21,113 bases of DNA from contig QXVZ01006197.1 of NCBI GenBank assembly GCA_008931825.1, positions 1 to 21,113 of the forward strand, given 5' to 3'. A program made the position numbers and the translations under genes. The notes under the pieces are model-generated. The model had not been told where the DNA came from. It was given only the letters and a program-made list of their open reading frames with translations, and ran no database searches. This stretch comes from Phallusia fumigata. Lineage: Eukaryota; Chordata; Ascidiacea; Phlebobranchia; Ascidiidae. Shown here in pieces: positions 1 through 10,392 of this stretch; position 1 is the first letter of the stretch, and each line of letters begins with the position of its first letter.

Positions 1-1433
1 TATTTATTGTTTTTATACATTGCAACTGCGGTGGTAAACAACCAGTCTTGTGACCAACTGTCGACTTGTACCATCATGGCGTATTTTATGAGGGAAATCA
101 ACAAGGACAAGGCCAATAACACAACACAACAAGCTTATGAACACAAACAGGAGGAAACAAAACAAAATGTTTAAAATGGAAATTTTGTGCGAGACCATTG
201 GGAAAATTTAGTCCGCAACAAGTTAATAGTAAACAGTCAAATTCTGGTAAGCGAGAAATTGGGAGTTTTCGGAATTACAGTTTTCATTTATTTCCAGACG
301 CGTGCCAAAGGTTTGTGTTCGCTGAGAACCAGAGCTATATAAATACCACGAGTATTTCCACGGTTTTCGAGCATGCAAGCAATGACTGCCACAGAAACTC
401 GGTTCGTGCAGTTTAATAGCGCCCACTAATAGCACGAAGTTACCCAAGGAGAACTTGCTCAAAATACCCGACCCTATTTTGTGATGGTTCTTAGTAGCCC
501 GACTTGAAATATTCGGTAAGGTAACCAAGGATCCTTCTAGTTTATCAGAAATCGGTTGACTCTATCAACGTTTGTTTCAAAATTTTGACGCTACATTTCC
601 GGGAAAATTTATACACAGCCACAACGTATTTGGTCAGCCCGCTGTGATGCTGTACTGCGTAATTCAGAAACGGTTAAAATTTCACAATCAGTTTCATGAG
701 AGTAATTACCTATCGCCTTGTTCCATAGTGCGACATGTACCCGAACACGTAACCCAACGGCAACGTCGTATTTACCCTTGGTGAGTACTACCGCGTTTTA
801 TGGTCACTTCATATAGTTGGTCGAATAAGATTTCGGATTTAACGTGGTAAGTTAGTGCGGCTTGAGTAAATTTGCAATTAAAACTATATCAGCACATCTA
901 CATATCGGGTCTTTCTTTTGTTACAATAACTTCTGAATAAAACAGGTTTCGAGTTGTTACACAAACTTAACACTGCTTCATGGCACAAAATGAGTATTGG
1001 ACCTACTAAAATTAAGCCTTTCTGCACACAAAAGCTACATCTGAACAAACTGGTCTGCTGCTGCAAAACTCTTAAAGTTCACAAGGGAAAAAGAAACACA
1101 CTCCAAGTCCATTTCCTTCTCGTGACAATTAACTAAGCCACGAAACGGCGTGGCTAATCTCAGGGGCCTTGCACTTTCCAGTTTAACCTAACCTAACATA
1201 GCTAAAGCCTTCCTATGGCCGCTTTCCATTATAACTAATCCGACTCCCACACATTAGTAGCCTTCCCGGAACGTATCCACGCGATTGCAAGCATTCCATC
1301 ATGAACTACACACGCTTGTGTACAGCAGCACGCTGTTTTTACAAAGCGTTAAGGTAAAGTGAGGCTGTTCCATACGCGAAAGGCCAAAATTCTGTTATTG
1401 CAGCGTCGCCTTATGTGAAGCGAATTCAGCTCG
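1..1433. other. Non-coding stretch, no gene recognised
   Basis: All reading frames are broken by frequent stops and the longest ATG-started frames are under about 100 codons with no recognisable composition or motif. A small inverted repeat (stem AGCCACG / CGTGGCT with a 6-nt loop) sits near 1136-1155, and a two-to-three unit CCTAA-like run near 1187-1198 is too short to be telomeric. I see nothing else that can be supported here. Confidence 0.6.
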
Positions 1434-1654
1434 GCTCGCGTTTCCTGGCGCTTGCTTGTTCTTTATTGTGACTAAGTGCGACGCGTAATCAACCAGCTGC
1501 CACGCAATAACCGGACTGATCTTTGCCCCCACCATGCGGAATGNGCTCGCGTTTCCTGGCGCTTGCTTGTTCTTTATTGTGACTAAGTGCGACGCGTAAT
1601 CAACCAGCTGCCACGCAATAACCGGACTGATCTTTGCCCCCACCATGCGGAATG
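1434..1654. repeat. 110-bp exact direct repeat across an N
   Basis: Bases 1434-1543 recur without a visible difference as 1545-1654, separated only by the single N at 1544. An exact repeat that ends at an N and restarts after it is what an unmerged contig overlap looks like. I therefore read this as an assembly artefact rather than a biological tandem duplication. Confidence 0.85.
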
Positions 1655-1659
1655 TGAAC

Positions 1660-2808
1660 GCAAGGCGCTTGCCTTGCAAATGCATTCCGCCTTGCATCGC
1701 GTTCAGTGCTGGTTTTTTAGATGCAATGCATACAATTTCTATGAATAATGAACTTCGTGCTGCGATTATTCGAATGATTCATGAACTTTGCGACCTTGTT
1801 ACACGGCTCCCTATAAGTCAAATCACAGCAGTTTGGACTAGAAAGAAGTTTAAGAAAGGTAAACAAACGTTAAAAGCACTATTCAGGTGTGTAACCTGTT
1901 TTTCCAGTTGGCTGCGTCACGGTTAAGCGCACAAAGCTAGTTGGATATCCACATAGTATTCCTATAAGTGCTGGACAGAATACAAACTAGAATTACGATT
2001 GAAAAGAAAGCTTGATCAAAATCATAAGTGTCTGTTTAATGTTTTGTGCTGTTTTAGACCAAGTTACCTTCCAAGTCCGTTAATTACTCAAAGAAAAGGT
2101 AAGCAACCAGTTCCCAGTAAACAGGAGACTTTGACTCACATGGGTTTAAACAGGTCAAAAACAATTAGTTATCACTGGCCGTTGGATAACTCCACGCATC
2201 ATCGCTAAACAATAAGCTTTTGCAAGCTTCCTGGTNGCAAAGCGCTTGCCTTGCAAATGCATCAAGCCTTGTATTGCGCCCAGTCCTGTTTTTTTTAGAT
2301 GCAATGCATACAATTTCTATGAATAATGAACTTCGTGCTGCGATTATTAGAATGATTCATGAACTTTGCGACCTTGTTACACGGCTCCCGATAAGTCAAA
2401 TCACAGCAGTTTGGAATAGAAAGAAGTTTAGGAAAGTTAAACAAACTTTAAAAGCACCATTCAGGTGTGTAACCTGTTTTTTCAGTTAACTGCGTCACGG
2501 TTAAGCGCACAAAGCTAGTTTGATAACCATTCTTATACGTGCTGGACGGAGTACAAACTAGAATTACGGTTGAAAAGAAAGCTTGATCAAAATCATAAGT
2601 GTCTGTTTAATGTTTTGTGCTGTTTTAGACCAAGTTACCTTTCAAGTCCGTTAATTACTGAAAGAAAAGATTTAAGCAACCAGTTCCCAGTAAACAGTGG
2701 ACTTTGACTCACATGGGTTTAAACAGGTCAAAAACAAGTAGTTATCACTGGCCGTTGGATAACTCCACGCATCATTGCTAAACAATAAGCTTTTGCAAGC
2801 TTCCTGGT
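1660..2808. repeat. ~575-bp diverged tandem copies across an N
   Basis: Bases 1660-2235 and 2237-2808 align end to end, with the N at 2236 between them. They differ by scattered substitutions and small indels. Both end in the same AAGCTTTTGCAAGCTTCCTGGT sequence family, after which the second copy runs on into new sequence. The divergence is several per cent, more than a sequencing overlap would give. This fits two haplotypes of one locus placed in tandem; an old genuine tandem duplication is the alternative. Confidence 0.75.
1721..1858 (+). other. Exon-like block, unproven (second copy 2299-2436)
   Basis: A 138-nt block is preceded by a strong acceptor (GGTTTTTTAG) and followed by a donor (AAAG|GTAAAC). 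It encodes 45 residues in one open frame, centred on MNNELRAAIIRMIHELCDL and ending in TRKKFKK. The second copy at 2299-2436 keeps the acceptor and the frame, but its donor GT has become TT. The block differs between copies at 4 of 138 bases (two synonymous, two not), while the immediate flanks differ more. The helical, basic-ended peptide vaguely recalls the helix-turn-helix start of Tc1-type transposases, but I cannot assign it. It may be a small exon, a transposon scrap or chance. Confidence 0.22.
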
Positions 2809-5800
2809 TCGGGGCATCGGATCTCCCACGCGGCAACGCTTGTCAAGTATAACCTGGTTAAGAGTTTCAAACAAAGGCCTTTGTGTGTCAGTGAGCAGTA
2901 ATTTGTGTCGGATACCAAAACGGCTTTTGAGTGGCGCCCGGGTCGCTGGGATCGCCTCGGAGACAAAACCCAATGAATTTTTAATGCGCTTGGTTGTTTG
3001 AGATAACGACGTTTGACAACATAGTGCTCCTGTACATGCCAAGTGTCGCACCACTGACTACAATGGGTTGGTTGCAAAGGTAAAGCTTTTACATTCTAAG
3101 TTTTTTCACAATGTTTTACAAGGCGAAAACTTCGATAAATGCTAATGGGGTTGGCAACCTCTGGCACGCGAGGTGATTATTCATGGCACGGCAAGTGATT
3201 TGCGAGTTCATATTCTAATGAGATTTTTCGTGCCAAATTAGGCGACTTTTGATTTTGAACGTTAAATGCAGTACAACTGCAGCAGCGAGCTGCAGATATC
3301 AAGTGTAAACCAGATTTTACAGATTTAACGAAGAAAGATAGAGTAGTGATGTTATTAACACTGCACACGAAGCAATTACGATTTTGACTTAATTTGTAAA
3401 CTAGCAAATTGCGTTCAAAAAGTGGCTGACCCTAATATGTAACAATAGCGGAGTCACTCATGAACCCCAGAGCCGAGCAGCAGACGGCGGAAGTATCTTC
3501 AAAGCAACTTCAACTTTAAACAAATTTAAGTGACACTTTTCTGGGCGGATCGCGTGACCACTACCAACCACGTTCAACGCTCGCATTTGACAGCAGTTAA
3601 ACCAATAAGCCAATCCGCCAATGATCGAAGCAACCTCCGGGAATAGAGACCGAGTGGCTGTGAGAGATCAAAGCAACAATATGAGATGCATTCCGGTAGC
3701 CAAGCAGCACCGCCATCTGTTCAACTAGCGTGATATGTTCACGAAACCATCGAACCGCAGAGTCAACTTATGTGACTTGACACAACGCTTCCTGTCAATG
3801 CGCCTAAGCTACTGTATTTAAATTCCTGAACCTTTCTGCAACTGGTACCACCCCGGGTAGGAATATTGCTGTACTGCGGTTTAAGAAACGCCATGCAGTG
3901 GATTATAATCAATACCATGTGCAATAAGGGAATCGATTTTTAAACATAATTCACAAACCGCACCCCTGTCCGAAGTGATGTTCATCCCATTATCCGCACC
4001 ACAACACATTATGCAGGTGCGACGGATCAGGGTTTGCCAGCCCGAGGTCAACCCAAGCTAGATTTGATAGCGGTTATTTGCGTGACAACTTGACAACAGA
4101 CGAAGCGGTGTTACGAAACAAAAACCAAAGGCGGCTGGATGTTGAAACCATCGCATGGTGTTTGCAAAGCCCGATCTATGAACAGCCCACATGCATAGAA
4201 AATATACGAGACAAATACAATAGGTGTGCTCGTTTTAACGAACTACTGATGTTGCGGTTTCGGACATAACTGTCACAAAGCTTTGCCAAAGATTCAACCT
4301 ACACAAAGAACTATTTTAAACGCGGACTTTAAACATACAGATTGTTACACACATTTACTGGTTATTGCACAACTGCAAAACTCATCAAAGTACGTGGATA
4401 CATTTATTTTACATCTCGCGCACACTCATAGCGTATGGTACTCCCTCACACAAAAATACATCCAAAAACGTTAACGTCTAAAAAGCTCTCTAAAATTACA
4501 CGCCCAATAAGGCTTTGTAAACTAACTGTAACAACGTGTTTTTGTGGTTGAAAATCAGCGGTGACTTGAACGTACAAGTGGTTGGATAATGTCAACGGAT
4601 GGGGCCGAACTGTACGTCACTGGCGCAATTGGCTCGTTAAGCCCAGATAACGAAGCTCGGTGCTGCAGAGGAAACTGAACACAGCGCGTTGCGTCGCCGG
4701 TTCCCCGAGCACAGCCCTTCCAGGAAATTGTACATTGTTTCGATAGTGCTGGCTCACTTGCATGGCGCAGTGTGAACGACTGAAACTCGCATTTACCAAG
4801 TTGACTGGTTCAAAAAATGTGCAGTAGGGTAACTTGTCGTTTTGTTACGTTGTTTGAAACGTTTTGAAATGCGTCATCATAGAAAAGATGCGTCACCATA
4901 GAAAGATAACACACAGTTCCGCTGCGGCAGACCGGTGTATCCGCTTTGCAAACAATTAAATTGCTTTTAAGGTAGCTACACGCCTCCCATTCCTGTTACT
5001 TGCACTAACGTGTGGAAGACACACGCACAGTCGATGGTACTTACGCTGTACGGTAAAAATTTCACTTTGGCAAGTCTACTGGCTGATCGCGACCATGAAA
5101 CCACAGCGGTTTAGTTTCTTACAGTCAAATTAGTTCCTTGTGGCAACAAACGCGATACAGCTTTGCCAGCAAAATGCAGCACCCTTCGAAAATTAATTGT
5201 CCAATGCTAAAAGACTATCGAGAGCCATAACGATTAAATTGTGGTACAAAAGTGGGCAGTATATGGTTTAATTGGTCGTTTGTTTTGGTGGGTTTACCAT
5301 TTTCACGCCGAATGCCAGTTTAAGTGCACCACAATGGCTCTTAATACTACGCGGATGACATACGAGTGTGTTGATACGCGCTTCGACAAGTGCCACTTAT
5401 TAATTTCGCCTCACAGGTTTAAACTTTTAAAAAAATCTTGTTTATTATTCAGAAATTTCTGATGTAGGACTTTTAGAAACGGTTTTGCGCCGAAACCCCT
5501 AAGCTTTGACATCAAAGTTAAACGGAACGCTGTGTTATTTTGCTGTAAATACGAAAATCAAATGGTGCGACACAGACTTTGCACAGTTTCACAGCACAAA
5601 AATTTAAAAAACAAACGTCCGTACAACTTTTTGCACACCTTTGAAAAAATATTTCGCAAAACAAAACAGTATTTTAGTTCAGGTACTCACAGTGAACTGG
5701 AGAAAGCCATGCAGTGTACAGAACGATCCACTTTTTGCTTGTCCCACGAAAGCAAGCTAGCAAAACACGTGCGATCCACACAGAAACAACATCAGCAGTT

Positions 5801-6150
5801 TAGCAATCGATCACAAGTGCTACTGAGACCAGTTTTTTCGATCGACATTTAGGAACTGCGTTAGCGCGTGTTTTTAACGTGGGGGTTGTGAGAGACCCGG
5901 AAACACACCAGGCTCGGCCTACAGCAACTTCCAGAAATATATTTTCGACCAATAAGCAGCAACAGGGAGTCCATGGGTCCCGTGCCGCGACGTCATATGA
6001 CAACATGATGACTACACGAAACTCTATAGCTGACTGAACTTGCTGGTGACATACAGCCGGAAGCAAGAGTGCTGTTTGTAAGTAGACTACAATGTGTATC
6101 AAGGGTAGTTACTGGCTAGCACATCAAGACATTTTCTATTGATTCTAATA
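2809..6150. other. Non-coding stretch, no gene recognised
   Basis: The longest frames here (about 100 codons at 2728-3054 and 5800-6102 minus, 5532-5852 plus) have the length expected by chance and no protein-like composition. A small direct repeat with unit ATGCGTCAYCATAGAAA lies at 4869-4905. I see no RNA gene or promoter that I can support. If the gene at 6827-7861 continues past its splice donor, its next exon should be here or further left, but I could not identify it. Confidence 0.5.
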
Positions 6151-6154
6151 CTTG

Positions 6155-6742
6155 ATAATTTTTCGGGGTTGTATACTTGGCTTTTAACAAATTGACATGT
6201 TTGGCAAATTACCAAATATTTTGGGCACGGAGTTAGCGACATGTAGGTCCATAATCACGCTTGGATGATTAGATTATTTTTCGGGGTTTTATAATTAGAT
6301 TTAACTGTCCTTCAACAAATTTACGCATTTGGAAATTTACCAAATATTTTAGGCACAGACTTTGTGACATGTAGAGCACCATAGTCATAGTTAGTTTATT
6401 AGATTTAACCTCTCTACAACAAATTTACACATTTGGAAATTTTCCAAAAATGTTTGGCACGACGTCAACCACATGTGGATCACCACAGACACAGCTTTAT
6501 TGGCAACCAATGTATCTGCTGAGATGATCGGTTTGNTGGAAATTTACCAAATATTTTTGGCACGGACTTTGTGACATGTAGAGCACCATAGTCACAGTAA
6601 GTTTATTAGATTTAACCTCTCTACAACAAATTTACACATTTGGAAATTTTCCAAAAATTTTTGGCACGACGACAACCACATGTGTATCACCATAGTCACA
6701 GCTTTAATGACAACCAATGTATCTGCTGAGATGATCGGTTTG
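6155..6742. repeat. Degenerate ~105-125-bp tandem repeat family
   Basis: Successive units share a core of the form CAACAAATTTACACATTTGG, then GGAAATTTACCAAATATTTT, then GGCAC, then a GACATGTAG / CACATGTGG motif and a CCATAGTCACAG tail. Cores start near 6190, 6315 and 6418, and again near 6537 and 6625 after the N at 6536. The stretch 6330-6535 is repeated with scattered substitutions as 6537-6742, which is probably a second haplotype rather than extra units. The array lies immediately downstream of the splice donor of the minus-strand gene at 6827-7861, that is, in its next intron. No open frame of note crosses it. Confidence 0.7.
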
Positions 6743-6822
6743 CGCGCAGCAAGTACAAGCGACCAAACCCTTACATTAGCGACACCATCGATCGACGCCA
6801 AACCTTAACCTAAAGAGGAAAC

Positions 6823-7861
6823 TTACTTGTTGTTGCCACGCGCCTGGCGAGACTTTGACCCTGGAAAGCGCACGCTCTTAATGCGCTTGATCTTCTTCAA
6901 TTGATCCCCGGCATTTCCAGCGGCTGCATCAAACAGCGCTCCCATCTTCACTTTCTGCGCCACAGCTTTCGATATTTGCTTCCGCAGCATCTCCTTGCTG
7001 CGTTTGTTTTTGGCATCTTTCCCGTTTACCGGCGAGGCGCTGGTTGTCCTGGTATACGACGCTAAAGAAGCGGTTTCGGGGTTAATTTCGGCCTCAGGGC
7101 CATCTTCGTCGTCATCCAGGCCCCAGTCCATAGAACTCCGTCCGTCCGACAGGGCGCTGTTGAAAGATATACTGTCCAGGGCTAGGGTGCTATGAGATTT
7201 GCGCCCGAGCGTGTAGTCGTACGGGTCGACGTCACTGTCGTCGCAAGCATCGTCGATGTACGCCATCGAGTCAATCGACTTTGTATCGATGCTGCGCCCG
7301 GGAGTCGACAACTCGTCTTTCTCAGCAAGCGAGCTGGTTCGGGAACCTGGTTTCGCTCCGAAATCTAACTCGCTAATGTCGTGTTCAGGCGTTGGGTGTG
7401 GCGTCCCTGGTAAAAGGCGCCTCTCCAGATCCAGCTGGTAACGCCCGTTGCTTGCCGGAGGCTCCGGACGTTCATTGCCAAACGCAGACTCGATAATTTC
7501 CTGTAGCTCGGAGCTGATGCTGCTGGGGCGATCGGCGCTGTTTTCCGAGTCTGTCGAGCCGGTCACGTTTCGCGACTTACTTCGTTTCGGCTTGGGCGGA
7601 GGCGAGCGCGGCCGCCGGCCCAAGTTTTTACAGTAAACTGCAAATTCGGATGTTCCTTGGGCGCCGGCGTCTTCTGGTATCAGGTCGAAGACGTTTTCAG
7701 CCTTGTTCGAGTTCTCATCCAGCTGGCCTTTGCCCTCCATGGGGTCACCGAACGATTTCTTTCTGTCAAAAACTGTGAGCACTGAATCGAGCAGGTTGCT
7801 GTTGGTGTCTTCGAGAACTGGCGTCTCGAGTGAGCTATTATCCATAGTGTTCGGGGGCGGA
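6823..7861 (-). CDS. Disordered acidic/serine-rich protein, large internal exon
   Basis: I do not recognise the family. The frame is open for about 345 codons, far beyond chance, and clearly GC-richer than its flanks. In order it holds a proline/basic patch (PRSPPPKPKRSKSR, a possible SH3 ligand), long Ser/Asp/Glu-rich disorder with acidic runs (YIDDACDDSDVDPYD, DDDEDGPEAE), and a basic C-terminal part with KEMLRKQ and QLKKIKRIKSVRFPG. There is no membrane segment or signal peptide, so it is probably a cytosolic or nuclear scaffold-type protein (inference). The frame has no ATG at its far end: the 5'-most codon there is GTG, and ATGs occur at 7881 and 7845. A pyrimidine-rich acceptor ending CGCCAG at 7862 suggests the exon starts at 7861, in phase with the upstream exon at 14021-14139. 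The stop TAA (6823-6825) lies inside the donor CAA|GTAAGT at 6826, so the exon probably ends at 6827 and translation continues elsewhere. Confidence 0.7.
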
Positions 7862-7881
7862 CTGGCGAACACAGCAGCCAT

Positions 7882-8168
7882 AAGGAAAAAAGCGCGCGGC
7901 CTCTTCACCTATTACTCAGCAAGACGCTTGGAGCCAACCTATAGTTAACTTACAGGCTCCATTACAGAGATGAAAATCTGTGCAAGAGGAAATTTAATGT
8001 GTATCCAAGACCGGAAGCACGGCATACTAAAATAGCGGCCAGTCACCTTAGCTAACTTGATTAAACACTCACCTGCTCCTGGCTAGCGGAACTACTCCAA
8101 ACAATCAACCTACTGACACCACTAATGAGAACCAAGACTGGAGAATACCCATGGCGTCACATAGTATT
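7882..8168. other. Short intergenic/intronic gap
   Basis: Nothing coding is visible between the acceptor of the GC-rich exon and the start of the 1.1-kb repeated block. If the first exon at 14021-14139 is correctly linked, this is the 3' part of intron 1, containing the pyrimidine tract GCTTTTTTCCTT that precedes the acceptor. Confidence 0.4.
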
Positions 8169-8993
8169 TTGAGACCGCAAACGGCGTGGCACACAGCCGT
8201 GCGACAAGAATACGACTTGTGTCCTAATAAAGATGGTTGATGACGCCCGAGCCCAAATGATCCCTCGAATGTCGCGAACGGCAAATTACTGTTTCTCGTT
8301 AAGCGAAGCAACGTTGGTCACGATTGCCTTTGCACGTTCCCATTCGTGATCAACGAAACTCAAAAAGTCCAGACTGAGAGGTCAAACCGCTGTAGGCCTG
8401 CTGCTGCTACGTAAGGCATTCACTCTTAACACCAGCAAAGGGCAGCTCGTGAACACAAGACTGATTTACATAACTTCTTTTTAGGTTTTTTAACGGGCTT
8501 TGTGTTGTCGACTTTGCGTTCAAATGCCACGTAAAAGCTTCAACGCCAAATGCCTTAATCAATTTCTTTTCTAATGTAATTGCCTTGCAGACTGATAACA
8601 GCACAAAACTCGCTAAAAAAAACTCATGTAACGAACCCCAATTTACAGGGTAAGACGGCGTTACAGCACCAATCAGTCACTGCACAACATTCCGGTCTGG
8701 AATCTGCACCAATTAAACCTACTTGACTGACCGCCCACTTACTGCTCTGTGTCTCGCCGGACGCACCCCACAAAACAGCAGGCAGCTCGCTATTGTTGCC
8801 GTTAGGCCGCGTATTGGCGGTGACCTACAAGTTTGCGGCGCAACCACCGACCGCACAATTGCTGCAGCTTTCAGACGAGTCGTCCAAAAGCGCATTGAGG
8901 CGGTTTGAAAAGTTGACCGCCGGGCCATCAGAGACGCGCGCGCTCTCTTGACTGTCTCGATTGTTTTCCCCATAAAAGTCAGGGAAGAACTGG

Positions 8994-9001
8994 TGACGTC
9001 A
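8994..9001. promoter_or_regulatory. CRE palindrome in a GC-rich island
   Basis: The full palindrome TGACGTCA, the cAMP-response element consensus bound by CREB/ATF factors, lies at the edge of a CpG-rich stretch and is followed by CGGCGCACGTCAC. A CATAAAAG sequence lies about 25 nt away on its left. The second allelic copy keeps the palindrome at 10106-10113 although bases around it differ. This could be a promoter or enhancer of an unseen transcript, or an intronic element of the gene spanning 6827-14139. The evidence is motif-level only. Confidence 0.25.
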
Positions 9002-10105
9002 CGGCGCACGTCACAACGGAAAGCGAACGCACCCGGGTCAAAACAAACGCTCGGGTTTTGGTTGAGCTTTGATTCTTTTTCTTGGAAACCTTAATGGATT
9101 AAAAATCAATTAACCTTTTACAAGAACATATTTGATTGGGAAATCCGCAGGCTTTGAAATAGCTCATTTTGATCATGGCCTTACAAAGGCGCAATTTGGT
9201 AAGCTTAATTGCTATTTTAGGTGAGGCATTGAGCGGTGAAAAGTTTTAAAACCAACTTGACTCTATGATGTAACGCTTCANTTGAGACCGCAAACGGCGT
9301 GGCACACAGCCGTGCGACAAGAATACGACTTGTGTCCTAATAAAGATGGTTGATGACGCCCGAGCCCAAATGATCCCTCGAATGTCGCGAACGGCAAATT
9401 ACTGTTTCTCGTTAAGCGAAGCAACGTTGGTCACGATTGCCTTTGCACGTTCCCATTCGTGATCAACGAAACTCAAAAAGTCCAGACTGAGAGGTCAAAC
9501 CGCTGTAGGCCTGCTGCTGCTACGTAAGGCATTCACTCTTAACACCAGCAAAGGGCAGCTCGTGAACACTAGACTGATTTACATAACTTCTTTTTAGGTT
9601 TTTTAACGGGCTTTGTGTTGTCGACTTTGCGTTCAAATGCCACGTAAAAGCTTCAACGCCAAATGCCTTAATCAATTTCTTTTCTAATGTAATTGCCTTG
9701 CAGACTGATAACAGCACAAAACTTCCTAAAAAAACTCATGTAACGAACCCCAATTTACAGAGCAAGACGGCGTTACAGCACCAATCAGTCACTGCACAAC
9801 ATTCCGGTCTGGAATCTGCACCAATTAAACCGACTTGACTGACCGCCCACTTGCTGCTCTGTGTCTCGCCGGACGCACCCCACAAAACAGCAGGCAGCTC
9901 GCCATTGTTGCCGTTAGGCCGCGTATTGGCGGTGACCTACAAGTTTGCGGCGCAACCACCGACCGCACAATTGCTGCAGCTTTCAGACGAGTCGTCCAAA
10001 AGCGCATTGAGGCGGTTTGAAAAGTTGACCGCCGGGCCATCAGAGACGCGCGCGCTCTCTTGACTGTCTCGATTGTTTTCCCCATAAAAGTCAGGGAAGG
10101 ATTGG

Positions 10106-10113
10106 TGACGTCA
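10106..10113. promoter_or_regulatory. CRE palindrome, second allelic copy
   Basis: TGACGTCA is retained in the second copy of the repeated block. The nearby CACGTCACAAC of the first copy has become CACGTAACAAC here, so the palindrome itself is kept while the adjacent half-site is lost. Confidence 0.25.
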
Positions 10114-10392
10114 CGGCGCACGTAACAACGGAAAGCGGACGCACCCGGGTCAAAACAAACGCGCGGGTTTTGATTGAGATTTGATTCTTTTTCTTGGAAA
10201 CCTTGATGGATTAAAAATCAATTAACCTTTTACAAGAACATATTTGATAGGGAAATCCGCAGGCTTTGAAATAGCTCATTTTGATCATGGCCTTACAAAG
10301 GCGAAATTTAGTAAGCTTAATTGCTATTATAGGTGAGGCATTGAGCGGTGAAAAGTTTCCAAACCAACTTGACTCTATGATGTAACGCTTCA

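Larger units (their letters stand above)
8169..10392. repeat. 1.1-kb block present twice across an N
   Basis: Bases 8169-9280 and 9282-10392 are the same sequence with about two dozen substitutions and a few 1-base indels (around 2%), separated by the N at 9281. The second copy then continues into unique sequence. The junction at an N and the SNP-level divergence point to two haplotypes placed in tandem rather than a segmental duplication. Each copy has a GC-rich core (8719-9010 and 9830-10120). Short open frames on both strands of that core are conserved between copies, but no frame shows a convincing coding pattern. Confidence 0.8.

Noticed and set aside
1136-1155. Small hairpin AGCCACG...CGTGGCT as a terminator or RNA
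   Set aside because: A 7-bp stem with no conserved context, at a level expected by chance.
1185-1200. CCTAA-like units resembling telomeric repeat
   Set aside because: Only two to three units, imperfect, and embedded in ordinary sequence.
2728-3077. Overlapping ~100-codon minus frames
   Set aside because: Two frames overlap in different phases, neither with splice-site support or recognisable composition.
8719-10121. Minus-strand ~97-codon frames repeated in both copies of the 1.1-kb block
   Set aside because: Both copies are alleles of one sequence, so repetition is not independent support, and the few differences show no codon-position bias.
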